From: Saussurea involucrata
Lineage: Eukaryota; Streptophyta; Magnoliopsida; Asterales; Asteraceae
Reading direction: 5' to 3'
Assembly (NCBI GenBank): GCA_033807775.1
Contig: CM066321.1
Coordinates: 251,150,422 to 251,214,421 of the forward strand
Length of the DNA stretch: 64,000 bases
Each line of letters begins with the position of its first letter. Position 1 is the first letter of the stretch. Shown here in pieces: positions 32,071 to 43,347 of the stretch. Position numbers and translations under genes: made by a program. Below the pieces are notes generated by a model. The model searched no databases. It was given only the letters and a program-made list of their open reading frames with translations, and was not told the DNA's origin.

Positions 32071-33965
32071 ATACCACCGGGATTATCATTACTGAACATT
32101 CCTTTTGGAATCCATTTATTTACCATTTTAATTTTGCGATTATATTTATCATACACATAAAAACAAGCATTTACATTCGCATTATTATTAGGTTTAGAAT
32201 ATTTATCATGGTACATGCGAGCATACGGTTTTCTCGTATTATAATTTACATTATTTATTTTACGCACATACGGAGGTTTTTGCACATATTGATTTCTTGT
32301 ATTTACTTTAGGGGATTCATAAAATCTTTTGATGGGTATACATGAACATTTATCAACACAAGTATTGGAACCAATGCCTTTTCTACAATTTATACGGTTA
32401 GGCATATTTAGCATGTTAAAGACTTTCTTATTACTACTTTCAAAGGCTTTAGCTAGCATGTTATCTTTTTCATATGAAGCACATTTAGCCTTTAAACATG
32501 TAATCTCATTCTCAAGAATATCACATTTTGTACAAATAATATTTTCATGTGATTTTTTATTTAAGCATGCAATTTCTTTATTTAAAACATCACAAGATTT
32601 ACAAAAATCTTTTTCTCCTAATTTAGTTTCTAATTTAGCAATTATATCCATATCATTTTCAGATTTTTGTTTAACATTATTTATTTCCTTTTTACATGCA
32701 TTTACAGTTTCTTTTAACATAGCATTCTCATCTTGGTAACGATTTGCAAGAGCGGCCATTTTATGAAAAGATTCATATAATTCTTCAAGATTATTTTCAT
32801 TATCACTTTCATAATCATTATCGTAATCCGAGTAAGAAGATTTTACCTCGTCGTCGCTTTCGGCCATAAGACAAATGGCTTGATAGTCGTCTTCTTCTTC
32901 ACTCTCGCTCCACGCGCCTCCAATGAAGGCTTTCTCCTTCTTCTTTTGGAACTTGTTCTTTTTCGGACATTCATTGGCGTAGTGGTCTTTGTCACCACAT
33001 GAGTAGCAAAAGCCTCTCTTTGGCTTAGCTTTATCGTCTTCACTCGAGTCGCCATTTTTCTTAACTTTTTCGTCTCGTTTATGGAACTTGCGACTTCGAT
33101 TTTCACCACCACGACGGTAGTTACCGTTTCTTTGAAATCTGCCATTGTTAGAAAATTTATTATTATTATTAAGAAATTTGGAAAAGTTTCTTACCAACAT
33201 GGCGACTTCATCGAGAGTTTCGGATGGATCTTTCGAGGAGCTAGCTTTCTCCTTTTTCTTCTCATCTTTTGGTGTTGAGACATTGAGAGCGATTGATTTC
33301 TTTTTAACTTGCTCCCGATCTTTGTTTCTTTTAAGTGCAATTTCATGCACTTTAAGATTACCGATCAAGTCATCTATCTTCATTATGGAAAGGTCACGGG
33401 AGTCTTCTAAAGATGTTATCTTTTGCATCCACTCCGAAGGAAGGGCTCGTAGGATTTTCCTTATATAGTCCTCGTTAGGATAAGTGTGATCCAAACCTTT
33501 CAAAGTAGTCACAATAAGGTTAAATCTTTTAAACATTGAGTCAATTGACTCATCTTGTTTCATTTCGAATAGTTCATAATCGTGAACTAAAATATTCACT
33601 TTACTAGATTTAACCTCCGTGTTTCCACGATGAGTATTATTTAAACTTTCCCATATTTGATTTGCAGTTTTATATGTATATACTCTTTCAATTTCATCAG
33701 TTGTTAAAGCAGCATATAATATATTCTTAGCTTCAAAGTTTAAACAAAAATGAGCTTCATCAGAAGTAGTCCAGTCATCTATAGGTTTATCAATATAAAC
33801 ATCATCTTTCACAATGGTGGGTTTAAAATTCCCTTTTTCTATAATATTCCAAATCTTTTGATTTTTGCCACGCACGTGACATTCAAATAGCTCGGCCCAA
33901 ATGCCAAACTTTTCAGTATCTATCAAAGGAGGTTTTGAAAACACGATATTAGTTTGTTGAGCCAT
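32055..33965 (-). CDS. gag: Element D gag, intact 636 aa
   Basis: N-terminus with the copia gag/UBN2 layout (MAQQTNIVFSKPPLI, FGIWAELFECHVRG, QIWESLNNTHRGN), a Lys-rich region, one CCHC knuckle at about 318-331 (CYSCGDKDHYANEC), an acidic stretch, a coiled coil with repeated Cys pairs (about 400-500), and a C-terminus ending in NKWIPKGMF before a stop. Open throughout. The ATG lies 46 nt after the primer site. Shorter than the A gag and with a single knuckle. Confidence 0.93.
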   Translation of the reverse strand: MAQQTNIVFSKPPLIDTEKFGIWAELFECHVRGKNQKIWNIIEKGNFKPTIVKDDVYIDKPIDDWTTSDEAHFCLNFEAKNILYAALTTDEIERVYTYKTANQIWESLNNTHRGNTEVKSSKVNILVHDYELFEMKQDESIDSMFKRFNLIVTTLKGLDHTYPNEDYIRKILRALPSEWMQKITSLEDSRDLSIMKIDDLIGNLKVHEIALKRNKDREQVKKKSIALNVSTPKDEKKKEKASSSKDPSETLDEVAMLVRNFSKFLNNNNKFSNNGRFQRNGNYRRGGENRSRKFHKRDEKVKKNGDSSEDDKAKPKRGFCYSCGDKDHYANECPKKNKFQKKKEKAFIGGAWSESEEEDDYQAICLMAESDDEVKSSYSDYDNDYESDNENNLEELYESFHKMAALANRYQDENAMLKETVNACKKEINNVKQKSENDMDIIAKLETKLGEKDFCKSCDVLNKEIACLNKKSHENIICTKCDILENEITCLKAKCASYEKDNMLAKAFESSNKKVFNMLNMPNRINCRKGIGSNTCVDKCSCIPIKRFYESPKVNTRNQYVQKPPYVRKINNVNYNTRKPYARMYHDKYSKPNNNANVNACFYVYDKYNRKIKMVNKWIPKGMFSNDNPGGMRLWF

Positions 33966-34010
33966 TTAGAAGAATAAGAGAAAATTATGCAGAATATTTT
34001 TGAAAGACCT

Positions 34011-34022
34011 GCTCTGATACCA
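34011..34022 (-). other. Primer-binding site of element D
   Basis: TGGTATCAGAGC on the minus strand, two bases from the 5' LTR. Confidence 0.93.
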
Positions 34023-34024
34023 AA

Positions 34025-35372
34025 TGTTGGACAACCTAGGGGGGGTAAGGTTGTATTTAAAATCTTTTACTTTCAAAAATTCTTTTATAAATAAATACAG
34101 AATAAATAAAGCAGAGTATAAATAAATAAGTATACAACAATTATATAAACAGATATAATTTAAATGCACAGCGGAAATGTAAATAGATAAGGGAAAGAGA
34201 ATACTTGACAACGATATTTTTAAAGTGGTTCACCAAACACAAAGTTGGCTAGTCCACCTCGAGAAAATAACCCTTCTCGGAGATCCAATACGAAACGTGT
34301 TCTTTACGGTAGAAACACAAACCTTAATACAACAAACGCGAAACACTCTTCTTTGAGAGATTAATGTGGATCACTCACTCTATTCAAACACTTACAAGAG
34401 GGTATAATTTTAATATGAATAATCACTCTTGAATAAGGTTTATCACTTGGATATTTTTAGAGAGTTTGATCACTTGAGTTGTGTTGCTGATTCAACTAAT
34501 CGAGAGATTTTAATCTGCTATCAACTCAAGATTTCTTACTCAAAAATTAATTTTATCAGTTTAAGTGATTTAGTGTGAGTAAGAAGGCAGCAGAATAATA
34601 ATCAAATGCTGAGGGAGAATTTATTGCTGAAGTTGGTGTAGACTTGAATGCTGGAGGTTGCATGATATTTATATTGGATGAGCAACTGGGCATAAGCTTT
34701 CGCGGTATACCGGCAGTCCATCGCGGTATACCTGCGTCAGAAAAAGGTACTGCAGAGGAGAAGGTCAACCCTGCAAAAACCAACGGTACTTGTACCCGCG
34801 GTATACCGCGTTGCACATGGCGGTATACCGCCTGAAAAAAGTTCTGACAAGGGAAGCTTCATATGCAGAAGATGTGATAGGTGAATAGTACCCGCGGTAT
34901 ACCGCGTGGACCTTGGCGGTATACCGCCTGACATTCTGTCCAATGAGAGCATGGCAACGCAGGGTTACTTCGGCTGAGACTCTTTGCAGCAACAGTAAAA
35001 GGCATGAGATGTGATATAAATAAAAAACATATGTATATATATATCTGCGATTTATATATATATTTAATAAATAAAAATATATATATTATATATATATTTG
35101 ATTCAAATATATTTATATAGATACGAAATATCCAAGTGATAAAATATTTTAGGGTGTTTATCATTTTAAAATAAAATGACGAAACTCTTCAGACTTGGAT
35201 TCTTCAGATAAAAAATTATCGAGATCATTTAAATATCTGCACACTCAGATAAAATATTAGATAACAAATAATGCGGTGTGTTTTGTAATCATCAAAATAA
35301 ATATGGAGATGTGATTTTATGTGTACCAAAAATATATCACAATATTTAAAGCTGGGTACACTTGCACCAACA
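34025..35372 (-). repeat. 5' LTR of element D
   Basis: Limits TGTTGGTGCAA.../...GTCCAACA on the minus strand. TATAAATA at plus 34666-34673. Six palindromes lie upstream of it in the sense direction at 34704-34925. The outer 400 bp (34990-35330) are strongly AT-rich. Confidence 0.95.
34704..34925 (-). promoter_or_regulatory. Array of six GGTATACC palindromes upstream of the D promoter
   Basis: GGTATACC starts at 34704, 34725, 34800, 34822, 34896 and 34918, most copies extended to GCGGTATACCGC. They form three pairs: 21, 22 and 22 bp within pairs, 96 and 96 bp between pairs. The nearest is about 30 bp from the TATA box. Same array in the other LTR at 27761-27982. Reported Sirevirus LTRs also carry palindrome arrays near the promoter, with a different sequence. 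Function unknown. Confidence 0.8.
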
Positions 35373-36485
35373 GTTTCCATACCACGTATACAAGCTAGAC
35401 AAAGCTCTGTATGGCCTTAAACAAGCCCCCAGAGCCTGGTATGAAACTGTGTCAAATTTTCTATTGACTAACCATTTCGAGAAAGGTACTGTCGATACAA
35501 CCTTATTCATTAGGAGGTATAAAAATGACATTCTTCTGGTCCAGATATATGTTGATGACATTATCTTTGGGTCTACAAGGCAGGAATACTGTGACAGGTT
35601 TGAGGATTTGATGAAAAGTAAATTTAAAATGAGCATGATGGGAGAACTTTCTTTCTTCCTTGGTTTACAGGTTAAACAATCCATCAGAGGCACTTTTATA
35701 AGTCAATCAAAATACATCTCTGATATTTTGAAAAAGTATAAGCTCAATAATTCAAATCCTATGAAAACTCTTATTGCCACTCGAGTTAAACTTGACCATG
35801 ATCCTCAAGGTCAATCTGTGGATGTCAAGAACTACAGAGGCATGATAGGGTCACTTTTATATTTAACTGCAAGCAGGCCTGATATAATGTTTGCAACCTG
35901 TCTTTGTGCCAGATTTCAAGCAAATCCTAAAGAATCCCATTTGTCTGCTGTCAAAGGTATCTTTAAATATTTAAAAGGGTGGGTCTCTGGTATCCTCTTA
36001 ATTCTGGTTTGGAGCTTATTGCATACACAGATTCAGATTATGGAGGATGCAGGAATGACAGAAAGAGTACTTCTGGTAGCTGTCAATTGTTTGGAGATAA
36101 ACTAGTCAGCTGGACATCCAAGAAACAGAACTGTGTATCAACTTCTACAGCAGAAGCAGAATATGTTGATGCTGCTAGTTGTTGTTCTCAAGTGATCTGG
36201 ATGAAAACACAACTCAAGGACTATGGCCTGGAATACAACAAAGTTCCAATTCTGTGTTACTCCAAGAGTGCAATAGCAATTACAGCTAATCCAGTCCAGC
36301 ACTCGAAGACAAAGCATATCGACATAAGGTACCATTTTATAAAGGATCATGTTGAAAAAGGGACGATTGAAATGTATTTTGTGTCAACCGACTTCCAACT
36401 TGCTGATTTGTTTACAAAATCCCTTGATGAAAGGAGATTCAATTTCTTAATCAGCAAGATGGGTATGCTGAACATGTCCTCCTAA
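35373..36485 (+). pseudogene. pol: Element C pol, C-terminal part (RT and RNase H)
   Basis: Continues C's RT after the D insertion (first 5 bp are the GTTTC duplication): KLDKALYGLKQAPRAWYE, the YVDD motif in QIYVDDIIFGS, then a frameshift near 35978 in the KYLKG.LGLWYP region, and RNase H (YTDSDYGGCRNDRKSTSGS, STAEAEYVDAAS, ADLFTKSLDERRFNFL) to the stop at 36483-36485. Confidence 0.87.
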
Positions 36486-37570
36486 CTCTGTTTAAAATTC
36501 ACCAGAGCTTCTGATGATAATTCCAGAGCTCTGTCAAAATAGTTGGGTAGGATACTTCACCAGAGCCTCTGATGTTCATCTCAGAGCTCTGCCAGCATAC
36601 TTTTTCAATATTTTCTTGTGTGAATTTCAAGTCTGCATATACTTTGATTTTCATTGTATATATTTTTTTAATCTTTTAAAGGTTGAATGAAAAGAAAAGG
36701 ATGAAAAGATAAATCCTTCAATAAAATTAATCATTATAGGGGGAGGAAACGAAAGTGTTCTACTCTCTATGAAACCTTCTTCTTTGTTTCCTTATCAATG
36801 GCGATTTGTTTGAAGGGGAGCTTAAAAGGAAAAATAAGCATGGTTTAAGGTGGAGCAAGTCAAAACAATTTCAAATCTAATTGACTCTGCTCGTTGATCA
36901 TAAAGGAAAATCTTTTTAAGGTAAAACCAGTTCTGATGAAAACATTTCTGATAATGTCAAGAACTTACCAGAACTCTGACATTTCACCAGAGCCTCTGAT
37001 GAAATTCACCAGAACTCTGTGAAATCTCTGAGACCGTTCTGCTTTTGTTCTTTGACTATTCTCACATCAGATACAGGATTTGCAAATGATTTTTGGGTAA
37101 AGGTGGAATACTTTGGGATACTTCAAAGAATGGGAAAAAAATCAATCACCAGAGGGAAAATGTGCTAAGAGTTCCACCAGACCTCTGCATTTTCTCTGGT
37201 AATGGTCATCAGAGGTGCGGGTTATTTCTGAGCATCAACCGCAAGTCACCCACACATCTCTAACCGTGACGGTTCTATAGCCGAAAGTTTGTCAGAACCA
37301 AAACCCACGTGGCATCTTCTGATTGAAAGACCAACCGTTAGTTGTTCCCACGTTCTACTGTAGAGGCCACTCCACTATCTGAAACTCGAGTACCTACAGT
37401 ACCTACGATGGTCATCCAGCCACATATCTCGCGTATAAATACCCATTCCCATGACCCATTTCATTTCTTACGCTTTCTAAGTATTCAAACCTTCCCTCCT
37501 TTGTTCAAATATCCTTGTGTTCTCTCTAGTTTTGACGACTTTAGGGGTTTGAAGTTTGATTTTAGGGCAT
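36486..37570 (+). other. Post-pol region of element C with PPT and promoter-like box
   Basis: Noncoding. Many CAGAG/CTCTG palindromes (for example CAGAGCTCTG near 36522), a polypurine tract AGGGGGAGGAAACGAAAG (36738-36755), then a TATAAATACC box (37434). The layout parallels the post-pol region of element A: palindromes, PPT, an acgtggc and ccgttag stretch, then TATA. In C no long extra ORF follows. The 3' LTR is not found, and the right limit of C is uncertain. Confidence 0.55.
37434..37441 (+). promoter_or_regulatory. TATA-like box downstream of element C pol
   Basis: TATAAATA followed by CCC and a pyrimidine-rich leader. It corresponds in position to the box at 446-455 of element A. Confidence 0.3.
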
Positions 37571-38959
37571 GGGAGGAGCTTTAGAGTGCCTTAGGAAGTT
37601 TCATTTAGGACTTTAAGCTTGGGTTCTTTAAGGTTCTTGAGGAGGTAAGGTTTTAGATTTTTGTATTTTAGTTGGGGGTTTTGTGGTATGAACAATGTTT
37701 TCATCTTTGGTGCCTTGTTAGACTTGATAAATGCTTGTGAAGAGTTTCCCTTGGAAGGTTTTGCCTATGGATTGCAAATGTATCCCAATGGAAGCTCAAG
37801 ATGTGATTTGGAAAACTATGTTTAACCTAACCTAGCAAGGTGAGTTCTAGTTGTTTTGTGAAAACTTTGTACAGGCCAAAAATGTATATTTTGGTCTGAG
37901 GTGTTTTCCTTAAGATTTATCAAATGTTGTTGTTTACTTAATGAAATCACGTCTTTTGCACAATTGGTTTATAAAATCTTGAAAATGCATATATATGGAG
38001 TTTTTGGACATTCTAATAATAAATCATAAAGTGTGTGGATTTTAATAAATTATTCCCATATGTGGATTATTTGATGTTAAGCCTTGGAGGGGCATTCTTG
38101 GTGGATTAAAGAGTTTATTGTTAAGGTAACATTCCCATCTCATCATCCAACAAGCTAGGGTTTTAATATTCTTCATCCTCTTTTCATCTCCTTTGGTTTT
38201 GGCGTAACATTGGGATGTTTATGGTAAAGGAAACGTTTTGGAAGTGTTGGAACTAAGGTTTGAAAGGTTTACAGGTAGATCTCAAGTTTTCACCATAAGG
38301 AAGCTAAAGGTTTGGTTTGGAACCTAGGTTTATAATAAATGTAACAAGGTGACTTCTAATTGATTTGTAAAACTATATACATGTCAAAATATCTCTATTT
38401 TGAGTTTTGAACATACATCCATGAGTTATTTCACATTTGATGAGTTTTATGAGTATTTGTGATTTGAGTATACTTGGGTTATGAAATCCCTAAAACAATT
38501 AGCATGTTTTGTTAGGTGTTAGGTGTTTTCAGACACCAAATTATATGTATTTCATAAAAAGGGATTTACTGAATATTTGGGTGATTTGAGATGAAGAACT
38601 AGTTTTACTTTTGAGAAGTGTATTTCGGATAAAAAAAAGGGTTTCTTTTAGTATTATTGAACAAGTTACCGTGTTTATCGACTTGGTTTTTGGTGAAGTA
38701 TGTTTCGGGAACTTTACCCATCTTGTAACCTTTTCATAATGGCATATTATCCCTTTTTGGTCACAAGGGTATAAATATTTGATAAAAGCCTTTCATTGGA
38801 TTTTTGAGAGTTTGAAAATACAAACCATACGGTTTGGGCCTTTTTAGTTGTTTATACTTCAATTAAGTAATGGTTTTCGGACCTATCCACGATATAGATG
38901 CCACATATCATTTAAATGTTGGAATTATGCATTTTCGACTTATATGGTTTACCTTGGCA
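37571..38959. repeat. Unannotated stretch with a degenerate duplication
   Basis: No gene seen. Two diverged copies of about 260 bp (roughly 37730-37990 and 38240-38500) share 'aacctagg', 'acaaggtga.ttcta.ttg.tttgt' and 'cat.tatttt' type stretches. The style is that of an old LTR or retroelement remnant, but no ends could be defined. Confidence 0.35.
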
Positions 38960-38985
38960 TCAGCGGCGAAGCCATGAATTTACAA

Positions 38986-39004
38986 GGGGGGGGGGGGGGG
39001 GGGG
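38986..39004 (+). repeat. Homopolymer of 19 G
   Basis: Uninterrupted G run, preceded by 'cagcggcgaagcca', a sequence reminiscent of hAT-type ends. No partner end was found. Potentially G-quadruplex-forming and error-prone in assembly. Confidence 0.8.
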
Positions 39005-39757
39005 TCAAACGTAAGACGTTCAATGTTGCATTTATTGAAAACTAATAGCGATAATATTGTATCTGAACAAAATAAATGAAAAATAAAAAACTCTTACATA
39101 TTAGACTAATGCATGTACCTTCCGATCATAATAAACCCTGTCAATCCTTTTTCTCATCGACTAATCTGATTGGAATAAGAACAATCAGTTATAACTTAAA
39201 CATATGCGGCAAACAAAGATACGTTAAAACACAAAAAGTAACAATTATAAGAAATAGTGCCTTTTGTATATCAAGTTGGACACGTCTTTGTTTCATCGAA
39301 TAGAAATATTTATTATCAACCACATTTTCCACAAGCTTACAATCCTCATAATTTAATTGTGGATCATTAACGTTTTCTTTTCGCTTGAAAAAAGGATCGA
39401 TTGTTCATTTCTTGCTCATGATTAAACCTAGGATCATAAACAAATTAAGATCATCATTCAAAGCATTTGTGTGTATATGTGCATATTTGCATTTGTGTAT
39501 TTGTGCATATGTGCATATTTGCATTTGTGTGTATATGTGCATGTGTGCATTTGTGCGCACATGTGCATTTGTGTGTATAACAAAGCATCATTGTCAACAT
39601 CAGAAGGTAAAAACCTGTCGCTTTTTATGAAATAAGCAAAAATTTGATCTTCTTCGTACACAATAAACAAACAGTTTTGTTTCTTCTTGATGGAAAAAAG
39701 TCGTATGTATCTTCTTCATGAAAAAAATGGATAGGTCTATATTTTAGATAGAATAAT
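39005..39757. repeat. Gene-free stretch with a TGTGCA-type minisatellite
   Basis: At about 39468-39580 repeated units of the type TTTGTGTGTATATGTGCATA form an irregular minisatellite. The rest is AT-rich with no feature. Short ORFs over the repeat are low-complexity artefacts. Confidence 0.55.
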
Positions 39758-40026
39758 GGGTTGTTTGGCAATTGCTGAATGGTTTGGTGCAGAAAGATTA
39801 AGTGGTCAGACTGGTTAAGAGGCTTTTATGATATAGTGCAAAATGAAATATGTTTGTTTGGTATTTGTTTATAATGAAGTCATGGTGCGTGGTCCAATAT
39901 GCTAAATCATTAAGAGGGTTTTGGAACCATTAAGAGGCAGACTTTTATTCTGCCAAACAAGATTCGCCTCTGAACGATTCAGAGGTTGCCTCTTAATGGA
40001 ACTGTAAAGAGGTAAACAAACAACCC
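39758..40026. mobile_element. MITE, Tourist/Harbinger-like, copy 1
   Basis: Ends are inverted (GGGTTGTTTGG and its complement) and flanked by TAA, the usual PIF/Harbinger target. Non-coding, 269 bp. A second copy at 57488-57770 is similar along its whole length, sharing for example 'gcttttatgatatagtgcaa'. Confidence 0.65.
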
Positions 40027-40307
40027 CTAAGGCCAAGATTGATAAGATAAGTACTAATATTTAAAATTTAATGATAATAAAAAGATAAACACAAATAATG
40101 TAAATAAAATACCTACCAAATTTAAAATTTAAAATTTTAAGGAAACAATAAATGGATGGAATCTTGATAATTCAGGCATGAACCAAATTCCAAAAATTCC
40201 CTCCCATTTGAGAAGTCACGCATGTAAAGCAACCTCAAGGTAAACTGAATGATTGGTGGAAATTTGGTTAATGGGGAGGTTAGCAAATGAATGGCTATAT
40301 ATATATA

Positions 40308-40680
40308 GGCAAATTATCCATTGCAAACCAGTTAGTTTGTGCAAACCGTGCAAACTCATATCCACCAATCACGTAACTTCTTTTTTTTATCCATAAGGGT
40401 ATTTTAGGGCTTTTAGCATATTTTTTCATCTCCACCAATCACGTAACTTAATTTTTTTATATCCATAAATTCTTTTTTTATATCCATAAGGGTATTTTAG
40501 GGCTCCACCGGAAAATATAGATTCATGAAACCAAATTATATATTCATGAAGCCAAATTTTATATTCATGAAGTCAAATTTATATATTCATGAAGCCAAAT
40601 TAAAAAAATTGCAGATTCATGATTGGTGGATATGAGTTTGCACGGTTTGCACAAACTGACTGGTTTGCAACGGATACCTC

Positions 40681-40683
<3 letters not shown>
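40308..40683. mobile_element. Fold-back element FB1 between TA tracts
   Basis: Ends are inverted over about 60 bp (ccattgcaaaccagt...; complement ...actggtttgcaacgg). Bounded by short (TA)n on the left and (TA)n 40684-40720 on the right. Interior carries repeated 'attcatgaagccaaatt'. Same family as FB7 (45641-46010), in opposite orientation. Non-coding. Confidence 0.7.
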
Positions 40684-40722
<39 letters not shown>

Positions 40723-40959
40723 TCAGATTCAGTATCGTTAATTGTCAATATCCATGCTCCACACCCCCCGACCCCCTTCAAGGGGGGAGTGCTTATCGCC
40801 AGCAAGAAGTTTAATCCACGGGTAAGAACTTCTTCCTGGCTTGCATCGTGTTTTGTATTTGCGTATGTGATCATAGAAACTATAGCTTAAAGGGTCTTGC
40901 GTCAGGAACAAGAACCCGGCGAGGAATAGCATTCACCGAGTACATAGGGTTAGGTAGTC

Positions 40960-41357
40960 TTGAAGTTAAGAAAAGGTAGTGACTAACAATCACCTATTTT
41001 CTTATCCTGACTCGGTAGCCCACAGCGAAACTCGACGGCTACAGACAAGAAGGCTATGATTGAGATATCGGGAGGGGCGCTTCGTTGGGAGTAGTGACCC
41101 AAGGAAGTATGCCAAACGAATGACGTTGGCTCCGCTTATATTGAGGGTATATTGAGGGTATGGAGTCAACGTCGTTCGTTTGGCATACTTCCTTGGGTCA
41201 CTACTCCCAAGGAAGAGAGACCAGAAAAGGTGTAGTCTTTTCATTCTTCCCCTCCTGATATCTCAATCATAGCCTTCTTGTCTGTAGCCGTTGAGTTTCG
41301 ATGTGGGCTACCGAGTCTAGGTGATTATTAGTCACTACCTTTTCTTAACTTCACTTA
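40960..41357. repeat. Large near-perfect palindrome FB2
   Basis: Two arms of about 170-190 bp, from 'gttaagaaaaggtagtgact' near 40970 to its complement ending near 41355, with centre around 41145-41150. No product recognised. 40721-40959, between (TA)n and this palindrome, has no gene. Confidence 0.65.
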
Positions 41358-41359
41358 AA

Positions 41360-41556
41360 AAAACGGAAAACTGAAGAACACCCTCCTTCATCTGGACGGT
41401 GTGCACTTCTACGTACAAGTAATTTGTAACATGCACACGTGCATATGCACTTGTGCATAAAAACCAAAACAACAACATAAAATTTACTTGTATGCACAAG
41501 TGCATATTGTCTAGATGAAAGGGCCATTAGGGTGTTCTTCAGTTTCCGTTTTTTTA
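41360..41556. repeat. Small fold-back next to FB2
   Basis: 'aacggaaaactgaagaacacc' at the left and its near-complement at the right (about 41525-41556), with 'catctggac' matched by 'gtctagatg' further in. Followed by (TC)n then (TA)n. Confidence 0.6.
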
Positions 41557-41570
41557 GGTTTTCCCTTAAA

Positions 41571-41571
41571 C

Positions 41572-41639
<68 letters not shown>
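41571..41639. repeat. (TC)n-(TA)n microsatellite
   Basis: Compound dinucleotide tract, TC to about 41598 then TA to 41639, bordering FB3. Confidence 0.9.
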
Positions 41640-41643
<4 letters not shown>

Positions 41644-42527
41644 AGTTTCAATTGCAATCCCGACAAATCCAACAAACTATACAAACTGATCTAGACCATA
41701 CATTTTATTGATCTATGGTGTATATTTGGGCGGTGGCATGAGAGGTAATTATTACATATTTCATTAATTTTTTCATCCCACAATGGTATTTTTGGAAAAC
41801 CAATACTAATCTGAAGTGTTCCCTACGTCGGTCTGCATTTTCCTGAAAGAAACTCCAATCAACCTTCTCTCTCCTTTAATGAATCTGGGTAAAAAAATCA
41901 TCCTCCTCCATTCCTCATCTCTTCTCATGGGTAATGTTTTTCTATTCCCTGCTTTTCCTTTATCTCTCTGCATGGATCTGTGACCCAGAAACTTGGTGCA
42001 AATCGGAGACGGCGGTTTGCCGACCGAGATGGAGGTTTCGATATCAGAGGTTTCAATGGAGATGGAGTCTCGATGCCGGAGGTTTCGATGGAGATGGAGT
42101 CTCTCCTAGATCTGGGTAACAGTATCACGCAAGATTCGGTTTAATGAAAGTGTCGGATGCTTCGTATTAGATGAGTTTTATGAATACTGGAGGTTTCGAT
42201 GGAGATGGAGTCTCTCCTAGATCTGGGTAGGTTTTGATCGGGATCCGGCTTCATGAAGATCAAGTGTCGAAGGTTTCAAAGGAGATGTGTTCATGAAGAT
42301 CAAGTGTCGAAGGTTTTGAATCTTAAGTAATTCCTATAAAATTGGTAATTACCAAAACTAAGGGATTAATAAAAAAATGAAAAAGAATAAAATAATGAAA
42401 TGATCGGACTACCCTTCGAAGTGTTTATAAAAAGATAAAAGGAAAATCGTAATTTAAATTAAATGGATGGTCTAGATCAGTTTGCAAAGTTTGTTAAGAT
42501 CATCGGGTTTGTAAATGAAACCACCCT
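41640..42527. mobile_element. Fold-back element FB3 between TA tracts
   Basis: Ends match in inverted orientation: 'caaactgatctagaccatacattt' left, its complement right. Interior at about 42030-42320 has tandem repeats (a ggaggtttcgatggagatgg unit and a tcatgaagatcaagtgtcga unit, each at least twice). No convincing ORF. Confidence 0.65.
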
Positions 42528-42551
42528 TATATATACATATATATAAATATA

Positions 42552-43273
42552 CCTAATCAAATGAGAACTAAATAGTTTGTGATAACTGTGAGATCTAATA
42601 TGAACCAATCACTTAATTTTGTTGATTTTATTTAATAATTAAATATAAAGGTTCTATTAGTAATTTAATTATTTGACAATTGAATCCCTAAAACTATGCC
42701 TAAAATCATGGGGCTGTTTTTTATGTTGACCATTTATTTCCAAGCTTCTCGCATCTCTTAAATAAATTAGTTCCATCAAGTGTTTTGCTTTTCATTATTG
42801 ATTGCATAGTATGTTATATTAACATGGTGAGTATCACGATGGTATTATGGTGGGTATCACAGTAGGCCTTGTATATATTTTGGGTATCACATTGTATTTT
42901 ATTTGCATTAAGTCTTGTATGTATGACATTGTATTTTGTATCATGGTAGGTATCATATGTATTTTGTATATGGGTATCTCAATGGATTTTGTATCACAAT
43001 GGGTATCTATGTGTATTTTGTATCACAATGGGTATCACAATGTATTTTGTATCACAATGTATTTTGCCGGAATAAGGTTCATCGTAGGCCGGAGAGAGGA
43101 GGCCGAAAAGAGGAGAGAGGGAAAAAAAAGAGAAGAGAGTGATGAGATTTTTAAAATACCTAAAATGCCCTTAATTAAAAAATTTAATCAAAATTACCAA
43201 ATTTATTATTTAATTTGTGGTTGAAATTGAATCTCACAGTTACTACAAACAACTTAGTTCTCCCTTGAATGAC

Positions 43274-43276
<3 letters not shown>
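42552..43276. mobile_element. Fold-back element FB4 between TA tracts
   Basis: Left end 'aatgagaactaaatagtttgt' and right end complementary to it, with 'ataactgtgagat' matched by 'tctcacagttact'. Interior has 'gggtatcacaatg'-like repeats (about 42820-43060). Bounded by short TA on the left and (TA)n 43277-43321 on the right. Confidence 0.6.

Positions 43277-43347
<71 letters not shown>

Larger units (their letters stand above)
27082..35372 (-). mobile_element. Element D: complete, young Ty1/copia retrotransposon (8291 bp)
   Basis: Two direct LTRs of 1348 bp (27082-28429 and 34025-35372), a perfect GTTTC duplication, primer site, intact gag, intact pol and four PPT-like tracts. By eye the LTRs differ at one position (27731 C, 34674 T), so insertion is recent. 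It is inserted in the RT of element C and has all parts needed for autonomous transposition. It is a different family from A, B and C: its LTR is unrelated and its gag shares only the general layout. Confidence 0.95.

Noticed and set aside
34704..34925. CRISPR-like repeated units
   Set aside because: Units are 8-12 bp palindromes in a eukaryotic LTR with no spacer structure or cas genes.
37342..37584. 80-codon ORF after element C pol as the counterpart of the extra ORF of A
   Set aside because: Its start lies upstream of the TATA-like box and it shows no similarity to the A ORF.
39385..39670. Cys/Ala/Tyr-rich ORFs on both strands
   Set aside because: Product of the TGTGCAT minisatellite.
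42847..43224. 125-codon ORF rich in Ile, Cys and Met
   Set aside because: It translates the 'gggtatcacaatg' repeats in FB4; low complexity and inside a fold-back element.
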